Shown here piece by piece: positions 36,096 through 49,700 of a DNA stretch of 64,000 nucleotides. Made by a program: the position numbers and the translations under genes. The number at the start of each line of letters is the position of its first letter. Position 1 is the stretch's first letter. The DNA comes from Paramacrobiotus metropolitanus. Its lineage: Eukaryota > Tardigrada > Eutardigrada > Parachela > Macrobiotidae. The DNA is taken from contig NW_026570230.1 in the NCBI RefSeq assembly GCF_019649055.1, positions 992,001 through 1,056,000 on the forward strand, in the 5' to 3' direction. Below the pieces are notes generated by a model, which was not told the origin of the DNA, ran no database searches, and worked only from the letters and a program-made list of their open reading frames with translations.

Positions 36096-39000
36096 TAAAG
36101 TAACTATTGTGCACCTTCGTAAACGCAGTCGTCTAGAGGAAAGAAATATTAGCAAATAACAGTCATTTAAAAAAACATGAAGAAGAGCGAGTTTGGCAAC
36201 GACTTGTAAACAATGCGTCATAAGGCGTCATTGAATATCTATATACTGTACATGTATATTGTACTGTATCGCATATCCGGCTGGCGGTGGAAATAGCTAA
36301 AGGCTGCTACGGTATGGACCTAACAACATACTACACTGATTGCTTTTCTCTGGCATGTAACTGTAAAGCTTAAGAACATCTTCCAAAGATACCTGGATTT
36401 CGGTCTGCAGTGTAATCTTCTGCAGAAAAAACAATAAAAATAGAAATGCCATACCCCTGCCATAAAAAATTTAATGTCACCGTTTCAAAACTGGTCCAGC
36501 GGCTTATTTGAATCACTATCTTGGGATTTCTCCCATTCAGGAAGGCTCGACTGGTAAACTACCGACAAGAACGGTCATTTTAACCTAAGCAAGATACAGG
36601 TTCTGTATGCTTCTACCGAAAATTGTTTAATGCAATCTGGAAACAGTACAGTACTCGGTACAGTTTCTGTTGGCTTCACCAACTGGCCGGTAATTAGTAA
36701 CCGGTACAAGAACACCATGAGCCAGTCTGGCACACCACGAATTCCTTCGGCATCGCCTGTCGCTCGACGTCCAACGGGGCAATGCAGTTTCGGGGTGGTC
36801 GGGACCATTAATGGAGTGGCGACGTGAAGCGAGATTTTGTTGTTATAACGGATAACTGTATTTGCTTCAGTCTGTACGCATAAATCCGTCATTTTGAAAC
36901 TGAATAAAAGTTTAGCAGTACGAAGTATCAGTAAATGGGTGCTGTCCAGCAAGAGGGTACTCGCATGTCTGTTTCCACCGCCACCTGCAACATCCAGTCC
37001 GCCCAGCCTGTTGACGCTTTGACCTTGCGCCTCTTCAGCACCGACGCAGTTTTCTATATCAGGAAAATTCAAATGATTCATATTAATAGGCATTGCATAT
37101 CTACCGGTTTGCTGCGAATCAAACGGGTTGTGAATTTACATATAACAAGCTCTTAAAATGTAAAACCACAAATTTAAAACAGCTTTGGAACGAAATCAAA
37201 CTTCTCCGAGAATTGTATTCGCTCCTTTTCGGCTCCAGTCTGCACGGTGTCAAGTGAACGCAATTAAATTGGTCAAAAAAACATCGCCAACGCTGGCCGT
37301 TATTCTTTGATCATGATGTAAGATATGTTAGTGGTAGTGCTGTTTTACGTAGGGCAGTCATTTTTATGAAAGTACATCTTCCTGTGGTAGTCTACTGTAG
37401 CTGAATTAAACAACACAAAAGTATTGCTTAGCTTCCGCCTGGTTGCTTTGGCGAATCAGTTCTTGTGAACTGAAGTTCTGCTCTTTGCAATCCATCCAAC
37501 TGTTCAATATATTCACTAAACACAAGCAGTCAAAATTATTACTGTAGTCTGTAGAAATAACAAAGCCTTCAGGCAGACGATATTTTACTGTACGGAGCGA
37601 TAACGAAATTGTAACGATTAAGTTATTCAATAAAAATATTATTTCCTGACGAACGCGAAAGTTTCTAAAAATTGCATCATCCTGTAGCGCAAATGCCGGT
37701 TACCAAAGACAGTGCTTACTCGTATATAGTTCTTTACCAACGATTAAAAAACGTTTTTTCATAGCTGATTTGCACGTACTGTCCGCCTTTGCATTCAGAT
37801 TTTTTGTTACAACAATAAAAATCCCGTAAGTAAGCAGTCGACTTGACAATTCTGATATTACCAGCACCTGCAGTTAGTATGTATGACCTTGTGCATTACG
37901 TCGGAATGTACAGTAATTCATAATTTGTAGATATCGCAACCTAGTTTTATGTTAATATAAAATAAAATTAATACATCTTGTTAGCATTCGTAAATGCCAA
38001 CTGCTTTAACTTCACCGATGTACCATATGCAATTGCGCTACATCCCTTCGTATACTTTTGGACTGTAACGTGGTGCAGCACGTTTACCATAAATACGCGT
38101 ATTACGCACAATAAAAATCGGCAAAAGTATCAGTAACCATGTTATCGGGCGCTTGGCAAACATGCCTCAAATCGGAACTAATCATAGCGGTTACGTCACG
38201 CGAAATGGATAAATGTCAACGATGTCGTAATTAGGCATCCTGCGAAACGCAGGACATGTAGTCAACGCGTGATGCGCGTTGTGGCTAGCATTAACGCTCT
38301 ACGCTGTCGGCTGATCTTGTTTATAAAAATAATCTCAACACTGTTTGTTAAATAAATGGCGTACGTACAAATACGTTCTTTACGATGGATTACTAATCGA
38401 GTCGCCATAACGTGAGGTTATCCCGAAGAGAAAACAGAATTAACCGAAGGGCGATGTTGTACCTGTGACATCCGCTACTTTTGCCGGCAGGAAGTTAAAT
38501 TGCTACCGCTCTCTAGAGGATTCGGTATACGTATGCCGTACTTACTGTCGTTGCTAGCTACCTTTTTTAGGCGGCATGCAAGCTTATTATCACATGCCCC
38601 GAAGGCGACGTTCTGAGAAAGTAAATAATTGTCAAGGGCGCCAAATAAAATAATCTTTACCTAACAAATATGTTCCGGGGGAAAATTGTCTGCAAACTTG
38701 TTGGATAATAAAAATGATGATTTGTGATTTGATTTAACACATTGGTTACGAAATGCACTGCCCGAAAATTGTTACAAAATGTGTTTATTAATTGCGCCAT
38801 GTTCTCAATCAATGTATGTAAAGTTAATTATAAATAAACAGCAAGTCACATCTGCAGAACTTAAGTTCAGTGTAACCTCTACAGTTTGCTAGGTTCCTAT
38901 ACGGAAAATTAGAAGGGTACTTTAGAATGAGAGATTGATATAGTTACACTCACCCGGTTTGGCCTAAATGTATTAGCTTTGTTATTAATCATAACTAAAG

Positions 39001-39555
39001 GATAATTCCCAGATTTCAAAAACTGCATTTAGCTTTTTCTAAAATCGTGCTTCTCTTGTCGCTAAACTCAAATGTTCTCATGGTTATATTAGCCTTACTG
39101 GTGTAACTGTATGACCGAGTGCGCGCTATGGCTTTAAACACTACTAAAACATTGATTTGAACCGATTTACCAATGCCTGTAGAAGTCAGCAATCGCAATC
39201 AGCTTGACCTTTAATACTTGGTACGACAATGGCACTACGAAAATGTTGTATGTCTGTACATATCACATGGGAGGCCTTTTGCATAAAAACAAGCGAGCGT
39301 AAGTCAGAAAAAAATTAATGGAATGTTCATCAGTTTGCAGCACAGTGACCTTTCCGGCTTCCTTGCAACCGAATTATTTCTCGAGGAAGGAATGGTGAAG
39401 TGCTGGAAGGCATGGCAGTCCGCGATTGTTATGTATACATGACAGTACATTGTCAGCTCATCGGTTTCCAGTAATTACTGTTGAGCATTAGCTGGATATC
39501 CAAGCAAATCGACATCGGCTTTTACGTAACCCGACGGTCCAATTAAATAACAACA
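36096..39555. other. spacer, no supported gene
   Basis: Mostly AT-rich. A 172-codon open frame on the minus strand at 36575-37093 has no recognisable domain and no clear splice context. A short frame at 37406-37630 is equally unsupported. The promoter of the chimeric gene should lie just after 36095. Confidence 0.45.
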
Positions 39556-40686
39556 TCAGTAGTTCCGTCCACGGCTGGCTCCGTAACCGGCCTTGTTGCA
39601 AAAATACTTTCCATGTCCAGCAAATCCACACTTCAAGCAGACATGACGCCGCTTCCTTATACACGGCGTCGTACAGTTGCCGCTGTTAAAGCGCAAACAC
39701 ACTTCCACCTCCCGCGGCTTTATAACCGGCTGCGGTGGTGGTGGTGGTGGCGCGGGTACGGGTGCGGGCGGCGGATCATAATAATCGTTAGCCGGCTGCG
39801 ACGGTGGCGCCACCGAACGCCGATCAGTGCCCGGTCCCATACAGCGCACGTACGACTCTTCATGGCGCACCGCCCAGATCGTCGGTTCATCCGGATGGGA
39901 GGTGGCATAACGGCGGAAATAATGATCATAATCCAGCCACTGCTCCAACCGGTAGCCTTTCGCCGGATCGGCGTATAGCCCAATTAAATCCAAATATTTC
40001 AGCATCGGGATGACCATATCCGGGCGGTTGTACGTCCGGTAGGCCATAAAGACTGAATACGCGCGGGCCCATAAGGCAAAGGAGCCGATCGGCTCGCGCC
40101 GACTGTTACTGAAGCCTTTATTGGGATCCGTGCGGCTGCGTGCCGTATTCATCGGCAAGAGGTCAGCCATATCAATATGTACGGTATGATCCAGGAGGCG
40201 TTCTTTTAGCTGTGTGGATCCGACGCGTGGTAAATTATTCCCGAAATCCGTTGGCTTACTGGGCGAAGGTGACGCCTTCCGCTTACGATCCGATCCTGCC
40301 GGACTGGGTTTACGGGGCGGCGGGGAGGGCTTCTTGGTGACCCGAGGAGACGACGGCCGCGGCGACGGTGGACGCTTTCCGTTAATGCGGCGCCGGTTGT
40401 CCACCTTCTCATCCTCCCCACTAGATGAATAATAGCTGGAGGAGCGGGAGCGGGAAGAACGGGAACTCTCCGAGCACTCTCCGTCACTGCTCTCCGAATG
40501 CTCCGATCCCGAGGCGTCGGAGTGGGCACTTTCCGGATTCGATGCAAAGAGATTATCATCCACACATCCGTCTAATTTTCCATCGGCGGTATACTGCAGA
40601 TCCGACAAGGGCGACGGCGGCAGGTGCGGTTCGTCGTCGGTTTTAGGGATGACCTTTATCAGGTTGGGATTATCGACGGCAGCCAT
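39556..40686 (-). CDS. intronless zinc-knuckle protein, retroelement gag-like
   Basis: A single uninterrupted frame of 376 residues from ATG to TGA. Residues 1-150 are disordered, with a serine-rich acidic stretch (SSRSSRSRSSSYYSSSGED) and a proline/lysine-rich basic stretch. Residues about 195-285 form a helical domain (SFALWARAYSVFMAYRTYNR, then MLKYLDLIGLYADP). After a proline run comes CLRFNSGNC-TTP-C-x5-H, then a CCHC knuckle (CLKCGFAGHGKYFC). The helical block plus the cysteine pattern recalls the first ORF of DIRS/tyrosine-recombinase retroelements; that family link is inference from memory. No reverse transcriptase or recombinase is adjacent, so it may be a domesticated or orphan copy. 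G+C content is well above the flanks. Confidence 0.75.
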   Translation of the reverse strand: MAAVDNPNLIKVIPKTDDEPHLPPSPLSDLQYTADGKLDGCVDDNLFASNPESAHSDASGSEHSESSDGECSESSRSSRSRSSSYYSSSGEDEKVDNRRRINGKRPPSPRPSSPRVTKKPSPPPRKPSPAGSDRKRKASPSPSKPTDFGNNLPRVGSTQLKERLLDHTVHIDMADLLPMNTARSRTDPNKGFSNSRREPIGSFALWARAYSVFMAYRTYNRPDMVIPMLKYLDLIGLYADPAKGYRLEQWLDYDHYFRRYATSHPDEPTIWAVRHEESYVRCMGPGTDRRSVAPPSQPANDYYDPPPAPVPAPPPPPPQPVIKPREVEVCLRFNSGNCTTPCIRKRRHVCLKCGFAGHGKYFCNKAGYGASRGRNY

Positions 40687-42703
40687 GAGGGGACAATACT
40701 CATAAACGGGATTGGAAAATAAACAAACTCAAATGAATCCCGAATTGTTTATGATAATTTCCATTGTTTTATTCGATAAAAACATACTATGTGAAACGCT
40801 ATCGGAAAGATTGTCCGTTTTGCGGATTGTGTTACACAAAAGCCGGTGTAACCACTTCCGCAATATGTAATGTAATAATTGGTTAACCCGTCTGCACTAT
40901 TTCCTAATAACGGCGGTGAGGAGAGAAAATTTTTTTCTGTAAATTGCTCCTAGCGTTCGCGCATGGTGTGGATGCCCATATTGGTGTGTTATCCAACTGT
41001 ACATGTACATGACATTGTGCGCTAATGCAATAAGAGTCAGGGTGACTTTGCCGGTCCAATTCCGAGAAACACAGAAAATTTACCAAGGCTGGCACGCGTG
41101 CGACTCAATTTCCGCAAGCGAAAAACTATCACTTGTACATTACGTTTTCGGGAAAAACGAACACTGACGAATAAACAATTGTGAGCATCGGCATACAATA
41201 CTGTGTTTGCAAATTACACTTCGTAATAACAGCTTTGGCTGTCTGCATTTTTCGTTGACCTTGAATGTAAATATCGGATCGAGCACTTATATACACGGTA
41301 CTGCATGCGTTCCTTCATTTCACGGTATTATAAAAATTTGTGCAAAGAATTGCCACTTTTTCCCCTTTGCCCATTATTTGACATTATTGCATTAACTTTA
41401 TTCTGTATTCCTGTATTTGGATGCCAGTTTGTGTCAATAGGCCATTGTTGTCACGATCGAATCGCCAAAATATTTCTAGATAACAGTATTCATGTGGATG
41501 AATCACGAGATCATAATTAACGATTCTAGACAAACGTGTTCTGTGTTTGGTGTACTGGAGCGGAGGTGACTTTTCAGCCAAACCTCAAATTCCCTTAAGT
41601 AATTAAATCCTAGGGCATTGCCAGTACAGTATATCATTCCACCATGGGCGTGGAAAACATAAAATGTGAGCTTTTAACTTTAAAACTTGATTTTAACCTA
41701 AACAAAATGGTATAAAAGCATAGGCTAAACGTTGCCGCCTCAGGTATAGGATGTGTCAGTCACAAGGGCGACAAAGCGCGCGCGCAAATGCCGGTATTAC
41801 TGCCATATCTTTTAGCCGCAACTACAGAAAACAGGAAAAGTGTATCGCGCGAGGCTCATTAACCTTTCCGCTGTACAAATATGTTTTGGGCCGGGGATTT
41901 TGATAGATAGAGTGCCATATGTCAACAGTGATCCCATTTCCGGTGAGGAGGTATCCCGACGCAGGCTACCGCCATGTGTGTGCGTCGATGGCGCAGACTT
42001 TTCGTGCAGTTGTCCAGATGTTTTATCGTCCCATATAGCCAACTGCTTAATTTGATTCGTGCTGTATACGACAACGCACATCGGACCCATGCATTGCGTA
42101 AATTGCAAGTTGATGTATGCGTTGCATATAAAGTGTGGGTCAATAAAAAGCAATTGTCACGGATTTTATACGGTTTTACTTTATGCATCCGTCGTATATT
42201 TTTTGCGTAATCAGTTCTCAGAACCGAATTATCTTGTAAATGCCGGTACACATTAACGGCAACACATCAATCTGTTTTTGCATCGATTGACCTTTCGGAT
42301 GCCTTTATTTCCTTGGGGATGGTGACATTGTACAGTGCAGCAGCATGGTCAGACGGTGTAGGTAGTAAACAAACGGCATTTAAATTCACTTCCGTAAACA
42401 TTACCGACACTTCACATTTTTCGGAGGCACGGTGTTTACAAAATTCAGAAAATCAAGCAAATTGTATTTCGTTTAATCAAACGAAACTGAGTAACCAGTA
42501 AAGCAACAAAAATTGGTGTGGCATAAGGAATATAAATAATTTAAACCAAAGATGCAAACGAACGTGCGACTACGGCTGTAAGCACTACGTACAACAGTAC
42601 GAAGTTGTTGTCGGGTCTTGCTTCTGGCAGCACAGAATGACAGAATGGTAAGATTGTATGTGGATCGTACAGCTGTTTCACCGAATCAGACAGCAGGCCA
42701 GTT
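40687..42703. other. spacer, no supported gene
   Basis: AT-rich sequence between two minus-strand genes. Short frames near 41840-42250 occur on both strands without domains. Confidence 0.45.
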
Positions 42704-43738
42704 TTACGCCCCTCGGAAGCGGAAATTCATTGGGCCTCGTTTTTCTTCCATCATCATATCTGTTAGAAAATCGGAAATCTTGAAACCTTTTATCAGTGAA
42801 ATTCTTCCAGTAATTAGTACAACTTGCATGCGATTTAAGTATTACTTGCTACTGATTTTGCAATTTTTATCCTGCCGCCCAGAATTATTCAGAATATTTT
42901 ACAATATCCGCAAGACTCAGAGTTATTAAATGCCGCAAATTATATACTGTATGCTGAATAACATTACTGGGTATACTTTACAGATGTTGTTTTTAAAAAG
43001 ACGCTTTGCGCTCTTTATACTGATTTGGCAGATAATTTACTTTTACTGCATTCATATAATATACAATCCTCTGATTTTTGTAATTTATTATTTACTACAT
43101 GGGATTTTATCCTCTTCGCTACTTTACTCTATGACGTACGCACCATCATATTGGTTATTGTAGTAAGAATCCCACTCGTCTTTCTTGCCGCGCATCCCGA
43201 AGAATCCACTGGAAGGCGCCCGTTTTGCTCCACGGAAGCGGAACGAGTAGGGACTGCGTTTTGGTCGGGATGATTCCGGTGCGGCATGATCAGCCACAAT
43301 CTGTACACTCGTAGCCGGCTATTAAACAAGAAAAAAAAGTCCAATAAATTCGGCGTTATTTTAATTTCATCCAGCCAGACATGACTGATTTCGCACGCAT
43401 GCAGCATATGTGCACAGTGCCACACTCACCTCCTCGGCGTTGCGTTTAGCGCCACGGAAGCGGAAATTTAGCGGGCCTCGTTTGTCGCGCTCATCATAAT
43501 TATACAATTCATTCACCAGTGCTTCCTAGATGCGCGACAACATATAAACCAGTTAAATGATCATTTCCCTAGAAAGGAATAATCCACTGGCTGCTGAATT
43601 CTAGCGCCTTACCCGTTCGGCATCCCGTAGTGCCGCTTCCACCGCTTCCCAGGAGACAGGCCGGTCCACATTGGCTTCCACGATTATGCTGATGCACAGT
43701 ACAACGCCCATGTACAAAGCGCCTCGAAGCAGTTCCAT
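42704..43738 (-). CDS. neuropeptide precursor: tachykinin-related peptide plus three FRFRGA peptides
   Basis: Four exons: 43613-43738, 43430-43525, 43144-43318, 42704-42759 (TAA). All introns are GT/AG and phases agree; product 150 residues. A signal peptide opens it (GALYMGVVLCISIIVEA). Dibasic sites release GPLNFRFRGA (KR both sides), SPYSFRFRGA (KR both sides), APSSGFFGMRGKK, and a C-terminal GPMNFRFRGA that ends at the stop codon. APSSGFFGMR followed by GKK matches the invertebrate tachykinin-related signature FxGxR-amide and would be amidated. The three FRFRGA peptides would end in free alanine, since the last copy stops right after GA and the others are cut after GA by KR. Expected to be secreted from neurons and act on a G-protein-coupled receptor. 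Confidence 0.88.
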
Positions 43739-46700
43739 TCTTTTTTTTATGTGGTGTAATATATGGACGTGTCACAAATCACACGACCCTGTGAAAAGAA
43801 GCGGGTGTTAATTGTATTTTGTCTGGGTAATTAAACGCCGGCGGCCATAATGTGCCGATGCACATGGTGCTTAATCGGATTTGATTTTTGACATAATTAT
43901 TTCGACGTAGCAGTGTCCTGCTTAACTAAAACTAGTGACGTCTCAGCAATTACACCGACTAATCACGTACATCCAGAATATGATCTGATTAAGTCGTCTT
44001 TCGGTTAATTTTGATAGTTTCCGCATTGTTTTTCAACAAATAGTTGCTACTTCAAGTATACAAGAAATTTCTAAAAAGGTCAATGTCAGCAAAACTACGC
44101 TAAAGAAGACGGGCTGTTACTTTAACGATGGAAGAAAGTGATCCGTTTACCTAGTGAGCTAGGAAAATATGAATTAATCTGTTATTGATTATGAAATGCT
44201 CATGGATGCCGCGACAGTCTCCCTATAAATACCATACATTAGCCTGGAAATCCAGTGTGCATTAGTCGATCCTTTGACATAAATGGCAGAGCCTAATTAT
44301 TTTTGTCGTTTCAGAAAACGGGGCGCGACATTTCTCCGTAAACATGCCCGCTTGCTATTGTAATGAAGGGCATAATTCCCAAAAGTTTAACGACATGGAA
44401 CACGAGATATGCACGTATGAAATAACTCACGGAGAACGAGGAGAAAGAAAGCCCATTACCTAAGCTTTGTTCATTTTGCACAACGCCCTAAAGGCTAAAG
44501 GCTTGTCTTGCCTATGGAAGAAAAATGGGAGAACATGCGGCGCCGGAATTACGACCCAGCGGCATGCTATCCGGGTTGCTACGACGCAGTTTTGGCTGTT
44601 GACCTTTTGTTAAGCAGTCGGGGTTTGTGCAAAAAAATCTTGAGGAGCTTTCTAAGGTTTCCCTACTGTTTATCACCGGTGTTTCGCCAAAACATGCGCA
44701 GTATGCGGATACCATGTATCCTGAAATTGAATTGTTTGTAGATATACTGGTATTAAAGGGGATTAAAGAATTAGCGTGTATATCTGTACACTGTAATTTT
44801 CGTGGAAATTTTGCATACGTATTATCTGCGTGCTCTGGCTACGTGTAATGGGTGGTACTTAGTGGAAAACATCACAGTTGGATTGAAAACTGGCATGACC
44901 ACAGGAATAGCACATGATCTGATGAAATGCCACAAACATTCGACAAGTACAGATATTAGCATTAACGTACAATAAATTAAACAGTTCGATCACACATCAC
45001 CGGCGCTCGATGAAAGACTATCGCTGCACCTTTGCCACATGCGAACGTAATCCACTCAACACATTTTACCAATATTTCGAGGTTTTTTCTAGTTTCACCT
45101 GTATATTTAACTAGGGAACTATTCCTGTTGATCCTGTAAAACCGGACATCGATAGCCCTTGCTGAAAGCTAAGTACAGTTTTTACAGTTCCCGCCTCAAA
45201 CAGGTGAAAATACATAGTTCAGCAAAAGCATTTCAGGTGAAATCTAATCCGCTTCCTATAACAATGCTACTAAGTGCAGCTCATCCTTTGAATACAAAAT
45301 TTAGCTTATATTAGTACGTAGTTATACCAAATTTTAATATAAATATAAAGGTCACACGTACCCAAAGGCGATGCTGGAAGTCCGTGCGTGGCAAGCGGAG
45401 ACTCAGAACTATGGTGAGAAATCTTCCCTCCAGATGTCACAGTGCTAACTGTAATGCAACAGGAATCTAACACAAAGAAATATTGCCCATATATCTGTGA
45501 TATGCGTACAACCCGGTGCCGGAAAGGGGAAGAGATTAATCCAGTGACGGCATCTGGACGTCGTGACTGGGTCTTATATGTCGCTAACACTTGATGGCTG
45601 GCAGATGTAGTCATAATATCGTTTCCTACAGTATCAACCGCTACACAATACACGCGGCCATATATCGCTCTTCCTGTGTACCGGCTTCCCCCCTAGAAAA
45701 CGTACAGGCTGATGACGCCAGCATGATCCGTGTACACTTTAATGCATCAGTGGCCCGTGCGTATCCTATTCAACAAGTCCGTGCAATTGGCTTCGGGTTT
45801 TATGACAGGGATCATATCCTCCATATATCCCCAATATTCGGTCCAGGCTATAAGATTTTTTATCCGCTTGGGCGTGACTGCAGATGTTCTTACCGGAAAA
45901 GCTGGGAGAGCTCTCTTTTACGCGCGAACGCGGCACTTTCTTTGTTTGTTTGAGTACCATATTATCCAGTTAAATATGCGTCACTAAGCACAATGCAAGT
46001 ACGTTAGTGCAAAGTGACAGTTTCATTTTATCTTTAATCTTTGTTAGCAACGACATAAAGCCTCACCGGTGTCACTTTCGTCATTAATATTTTCAAAATA
46101 CGCAGTTGTAACTGGGACGGAAATATCAAAATTTACAATTTGGGAAAGGTTAAGCATTACTGGAGCACGCAGTCCGTGCTGAAATTGTAATCCATTCAGT
46201 ATTTAAACTTATCTTTAAAACAGCCGAATGAGTTTAAAAGAAATAAAAAGTAAAATCTGTTTCAGCCTTTTGTGTCCATTTGGTGTTTGCGTTGATGACG
46301 TTTTTCCAGCAAATAACATTAAAGTTATTTTTGTGTCAAATTTGTCTGAAACTGAAATAAACAGCGTTTGCAGGATTACTTATGGATCTACATTTTAATC
46401 ATTAAAGCTACCCAAGGTCTACAAGTGTGACGAATGACGAGCAGGATGCCGTCAGAGATGTTGAAAATTCTAGTGATTTGATTTTTGCGCAAGTGCCCTT
46501 TGCGAGTAGGTACTTGTTATCCAGCCACTTAATCATTTCGCTGTCTACCCTATTAAACAATCAAGTTGTTTATACTAAGTCTGGATTGGATGGCCAGGCC
46601 TCAGTGACATCGTATTTTCCCAGCATCCACGCGAAAAAAACAGCTTTGCTTATGAATGCGTATCTATGACTCTATACACACCATCAGTGCACTATCCTTT

Positions 46701-49700
46701 TGCCGGTGCAGATTAGGATAATTACATTGACCACTTTTACGCTCCGTTAACGTAGTGCAGTGGAGTATCCCAGTTCGGTCCCGGGTGCGTATTTACCACT
46801 ACTTAAGACCAGGCATATGACGTTGACAACGTTAATAGATGTGTGTACAAATGCAAAACACGAGTGTGCCAATGTATTGTGAAGTGTATGCGATTCATAA
46901 TTAAGTTTTTCTTTTCCCAGTGTACGCCGTTTTTCCAGACGGGTAATGGAACAAGTATGGATAATGTTGTTCCGTATCATTTTATTACCCACTATTGAAC
47001 AACATGATACGCCCACTGGGAGCAGTTGGGCCTGATTGCCAGTGATAGCGCAGCGGTAATAAAACTTACAGTTGTTAACTTCGCGTTATATCTATATATG
47101 CGATATATGCATGTACGTGTATTGCATGTGCGTGACGCATGATAATAAATATTTTTGCGTATTCTCCACGATTGAGCATTTGGTGTTATGGATTGTACAA
47201 ATCCATTTCCACGGGATATGGGTTGTAATGCGATCGGTCAATAAATAACCTTTTTCTAGATCAAATATGTATGCCGACCATTATCTTGCAACCGCTGGAA
47301 AAGAATTTACGCATTATTATAGTTTACCCTGGCCTATAAAGATTTAATGTTGAAAATGGTTATTACGATATTATAAATTCAGCATTGAAATATATATATT
47401 CCGCTTTTGCTTGTTTTAGACCTACTTTTTTGCCAATGTGGTATGCATTTGCGCTTTCGCTCAGTAATAAAGCCAAGTACATAAAATAAAACCGGAAAGA
47501 AAACAAGAATCTTCCTTTTCCCGAAATGGCCCAGCAGTTTCAGCCTTTCAACACGAACGACAGCTTTTTCATAGGGCCGACCCGGAAACAACTGCTATAT
47601 ATGGCCATTTCCTTTGACAGTTTTTTCCAAATTAACTGCCGATTGTGCTGCCCAGTGGAGCAGAGCATCGTCTTTTCCGGTGTGTTTATACAGTGCCGCA
47701 CTCCTCTAAACAACAAGTGGCGCTTTTGTTTCGCATTATGCTACTTAAGCACGTCTCATTGTCAGCACGTTTGATGGCAAACAAAACTGTGACCATAGTT
47801 TCCGAAGCTGTTCCAGTAAATTATGAGAAAAACTGTCATATGGGGATATTTCGGGATAACCCGTAAAGAGCATAATGTGACGGTATCTTTCGTTATCGCA
47901 TGCATATCGGCACAACGTTTATTTGTGCCGACATGCGTGCAATAAAGAAAAATATCGTAGTTAATCGGAATAATCGAATTCTGTCTAGTTTTGCGCGAGA
48001 AAATACATTCACACAGATGTGTCAACGGCATCATTATGATTTTTCAATAATTATTGTATACGCCATTGTCCGACAGTTTAAATTCTCGTATGTACGTATG
48101 TTTGAATACTCGTGATTTAGAAAAGTGGCAATCCAAATTAGCAACATGCAGTAAATGAGAAAATACGAGCAAAATTTGTGGGCTAATTTATTTATTAAGT
48201 TTTTATATGAACACTGCATTAATTGGTAAATTAAAATTTTGACTTTTGATGAATACACAGTAATTAGGTATTATTGTGCATAATATATTCTTGAGCATTG
48301 TTAGTTCGTATTACCACTCTAAAATTGCTTTATTAGTACAAAAAATAAGAGTTTGCTGTACAAAAGGGAAAGTTTGCTGTACAAAACAGCGGTGAGCGGT
48401 AGCGTTATCGTAACGTAAACCACGATTCTCTGTTATTTAAATTCTAACAAATACTGGTAACAATTTAATTGACAGACGTACAGCTAATAATTGTTGTGTT
48501 CGCATTCATATTGAAAAGCAACTTGCAGACAAACACGCCTGTAGATACATGTGAACGTGGGCGTAGATTTGTTCAAAAAAGGCGGCGATCGCCTTCCTTT
48601 TTACTACGTCATGCCGCAACGCACGTCTTACATAATCAGAACGTCTTGTCGTTTAAAAATACGGTTCTTGTCTGTCAACAAGACATTTGATGTGATTGTT
48701 CTCCTGGGACTATGTGACCGATTTCCAAATCAACTAGCCAAGAAATCAGAAGCGACGACAAGTTCTGCTTTGGGCTTTAGGTTCACAAAACGCAAAAAGC
48801 GAAGTACATGTTACTACGCCCCAAAAATTCTACTGATAATAACCGATGCACATTATGCGTACGGTTATTATAGCATTTGGTAAAATAAATGCAAATGTAT
48901 GCACTGAAGCATAAGTTTTTGTTGTGCTCGTAGTCTAACGAATCGATGCATGCTTATGTACGTTTGCCCAGCACGAAATGATGAACATAAATTAAAAGTG
49001 TTTTCATAACCAAAAGAGTGCCCTTTTCGAAACAGCTCGAGTCGCTTTCGTTGGCTGATTGCTCAGTCGATTGCTGGCGTCGGATTCCCACGAGACTGAC
49101 TTCCGGTGCGAGGATATTCGGATGCAGCTGATAATCACTGCGCTTTCTTACGTGATATTGTTCCACTTAAATAGCATTCCTCTGTACCCAAACAAGCCCG
49201 CCAAACTTTGCCTGCATTTCTAAACTGAACACAAACGAAGACTTGGATTTTCTTTTCGTGTTTATTAATATTGCGTGTGCCATACGCGTCTTGACAGATT
49301 ATAACACTAAGATTTAACAAATTATATAAATATTGTGAGAGTGTGTCATGTTGTGCATATTGGATGCCATAATGGATGGCGCTCGCGCATAATAAAGAGC
49401 AAATCGTTTGTTTAGGTACTAATATGCAACGATTCGTTTATTCTGTTTTCGAATTTGTTTTCTCGCAATCAATACTATATAGCTAGTGGATATAGTTAAA
49501 CTATAAGCCTTTATTACTAAACGGAATAGAATACATTCAGTAGTTATGTTATGTATTAGTATCTTTCGAAGCCGAATTTCGATCTTGTGCTTCATGCTGC
49601 GCTAAGCAGTTATGCAGACATACAGTACCAGCGACCCTAAATTTGCACATAATCTGTGCAATTTTGCGTTTTCGCAGATCGTATACTCACTGCCAGGCGC

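Noticed and set aside
36575-37093. 172-codon open frame on the minus strand
   Set aside because: No recognisable motif and composition unlike the confirmed exons; a local EANTV resemblance to an ACE-like exon does not extend.
42704-43738. Classifying the FRFRGA peptides as natalisins or FMRFamide-like peptides
   Set aside because: They lack the FxxxR-amide spacing of natalisins and the RF-amide end with a following glycine; the shared end is GA.
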